Below are positions 5,564-6,597 of a stretch of DNA of 6,597 nt, in pieces. This DNA is from Lachnoclostridium sp. UBA3775. GTDB taxonomy: Bacteria; Bacillota; Clostridia; Lachnospirales; Lachnospiraceae. A program made the position numbers and the translations under genes. Where the stretch lies: assembly GCA_002369525.1 (NCBI GenBank), contig DFFN01000029.1:1-6597 (forward strand). Direction: 5' to 3'. The notes beneath the pieces were generated by a model. The model was not told where the DNA came from, ran no database searches, and saw nothing but the letters and a program-made list of their open reading frames with translations. Each line of letters begins with the position of its first letter. The first letter of the stretch is position 1.

Positions 5564-6597
5564 TTAAAAACCGATATTGAAAGGCAGCTTGTTCTTTCCG
5601 AACTTGCCTTTTTTGCCCTTCATCATGCCGCCCATCTGCTTCATCATCTTACGCATCTGCTCAAACTGCTTCATCAGACGGTTTACCTCGGAGATATCAA
5701 CGCCCGCGCCATCTGCGATACGGCGCTTTCTTGACGGATTGATGAGATCCGGTTTGGCGCGTTCCGCCTTTGTCATGGAATGAATGATGGCTTCGGTTGT
5801 CTTGAAAGCATCATCGTCAACCTCTATGTCTCCGAGCTCACCCATGTTAGGCATCATCGAAAGTATGCTCTGAATGCCGCCCATGTTTTTCATCTGCTGT
5901 ATCTGCTCAAGGAAATCATCGAAATTGAATTCGTTGTTGAGCATCCTTGTCTCAAGTTCTTTTGCCTTCTTCTCATCGACCTCGTTCTGTACCTTTTCTA
6001 TGAGCGAAAGCATATCACCCATTCCGAGTATCCTGCTTGCCATACGGTCCGGATAGAACTGCTCAAGATCCGAAAGCTTCTCGCCCATACCGACATAAAG
6101 TATGGGTTTGCCTGTAACCGCCTTTATGGAAAGCGCGGCACCGCCTCTGGTATCGCCGTCGAGCTTTGTGAGGATCACACCGGTAATGCCTATCTGCTCT
6201 TCGAAGGTTGTGGCAACATTAAGCACGTCCTGACCTGTCATGGCATCAACCGTAAGAACGGTATGGTCTACATCGAAGGTCCTCTTTATGAGCCTTAATT
6301 CCTCCATCATCTCTTCGTCAATGTGGAGACGTCCTGCCGTATCAAGTATTATTACATTGTAATTGTTTACGTAGGCCTCATGGATACCGCCGGCAACAAT
6401 TTCAATAACAGGCTTGCCGGTTCCCATGTCAAAAACAGGTACTCCCTGCTTCTCGCCGTTCACCTTTAACTGCTCGATAGCGGCCGGTCTGTAAACGTCG
6501 CAGGCAACAAGAAGCGGTCTCTTGCCCATTGATTTGAACTTTCCTGCCAGCTTTGCTGCGGTCGTAGTCTTGCCGGCACCCTGAAGACCGCACATCA
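5564..6597 (-). CDS. ffh: Signal recognition particle GTPase Ffh (5' end outside window)
   Basis: Ffh binds SRP RNA and hydrophobic signal sequences at the ribosome and, with FtsY, delivers them to the Sec translocon. The window holds the last 343 complete residues plus part of the preceding codon; about 100 N-terminal residues (N domain) are missing compared with the usual length near 450. Counting from the first complete codon: P-loop GLQGAGKT at 3-10, DVYRPAAIEQL at 33-43, DTAGRL at 85-90, TKLDGDTRGGAAL at 143-155, and the closing G-domain motif GMGEKLSDLEQF at 169-180. The methionine-rich M domain starts near 218, with the finger loop around GGIQSILSMMPNMG and the SRP-RNA-binding helix SRKRRIADGAG at 288-298. 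The tail is Met/Lys/Gly-rich. The ATG at 6595 is not the true start: it sits inside the strand leading to the P-loop. ffh upstream of rpsP is common in Firmicutes. Confidence 0.98.
   Translation of the reverse strand, partial: MCGLQGAGKTTTAAKLAGKFKSMGKRPLLVACDVYRPAAIEQLKVNGEKQGVPVFDMGTGKPVIEIVAGGIHEAYVNNYNVIILDTAGRLHIDEEMMEELRLIKRTFDVDHTVLTVDAMTGQDVLNVATTFEEQIGITGVILTKLDGDTRGGAALSIKAVTGKPILYVGMGEKLSDLEQFYPDRMASRILGMGDMLSLIEKVQNEVDEKKAKELETRMLNNEFNFDDFLEQIQQMKNMGGIQSILSMMPNMGELGDIEVDDDAFKTTEAIIHSMTKAERAKPDLINPSRKRRIADGAGVDISEVNRLMKQFEQMRKMMKQMGGMMKGKKGKFGKNKLPFNIGF

Noticed and set aside
5780..6298. 172-codon open frame on the plus strand
   Set aside because: It lies entirely antisense to conserved ffh codons, and its product has no family-like features.

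Overview
The window looks like chromosomal DNA from a Gram-positive Clostridia-type bacterium, most likely a Lachnospiraceae relative such as the Butyrivibrio/Roseburia group. This is inferred from three things: the gene order ffh-rpsP-khpA-rimM-trmD, strong AGGAGG ribosome-binding sites, and a very large secreted surface protein with DUF11-like repeats. No rRNA or species marker is present, so the family-level call is tentative. All six genes lie on the minus strand, so transcription runs from the right edge to the left edge.

Right part (about 6597 to 4394): the 3' three-quarters of ffh (signal recognition particle GTPase) is followed by a 110-base gap with a candidate promoter. Then come rpsP (ribosomal protein bS16), khpA (a small KH-domain RNA-binding protein with a TTG start) and, after a clear intrinsic terminator, rimM (30S maturation factor). 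Next is trmD (tRNA m1G37 methyltransferase, 4376 to 3594). These genes join ribosome assembly, tRNA modification and co-translational protein targeting. The hairpin and T-run between khpA and rimM would let bS16 and KhpA be made in larger amounts than RimM and TrmD, which would then depend on readthrough or an unseen internal promoter.

Left part (3491 to 1): where Firmicutes usually carry rplS directly after trmD, this window has the first 1163 codons of a large exported protein. It has its own consensus-like promoter (-10 TATAAT, 17-base spacer) and a strong ribosome-binding site. The frame is open without a stop from 3491 to the left edge. The product has a signal peptide, an N-terminal beta-rich region, a long stretch I do not recognise, a Cna-B/SpaA-like segment, and a tandem array of 132-residue DUF11-like repeats that continues out of the window. 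Any cell-wall anchor would lie beyond the left edge.

I found no RNA genes, CRISPR arrays, insertion sequences or complete novel system. The points most worth a second look are the khpA/rimM terminator, the uneven divergence of the 396-bp repeats, the surface gene at the trmD junction, and two deviations in TrmD.
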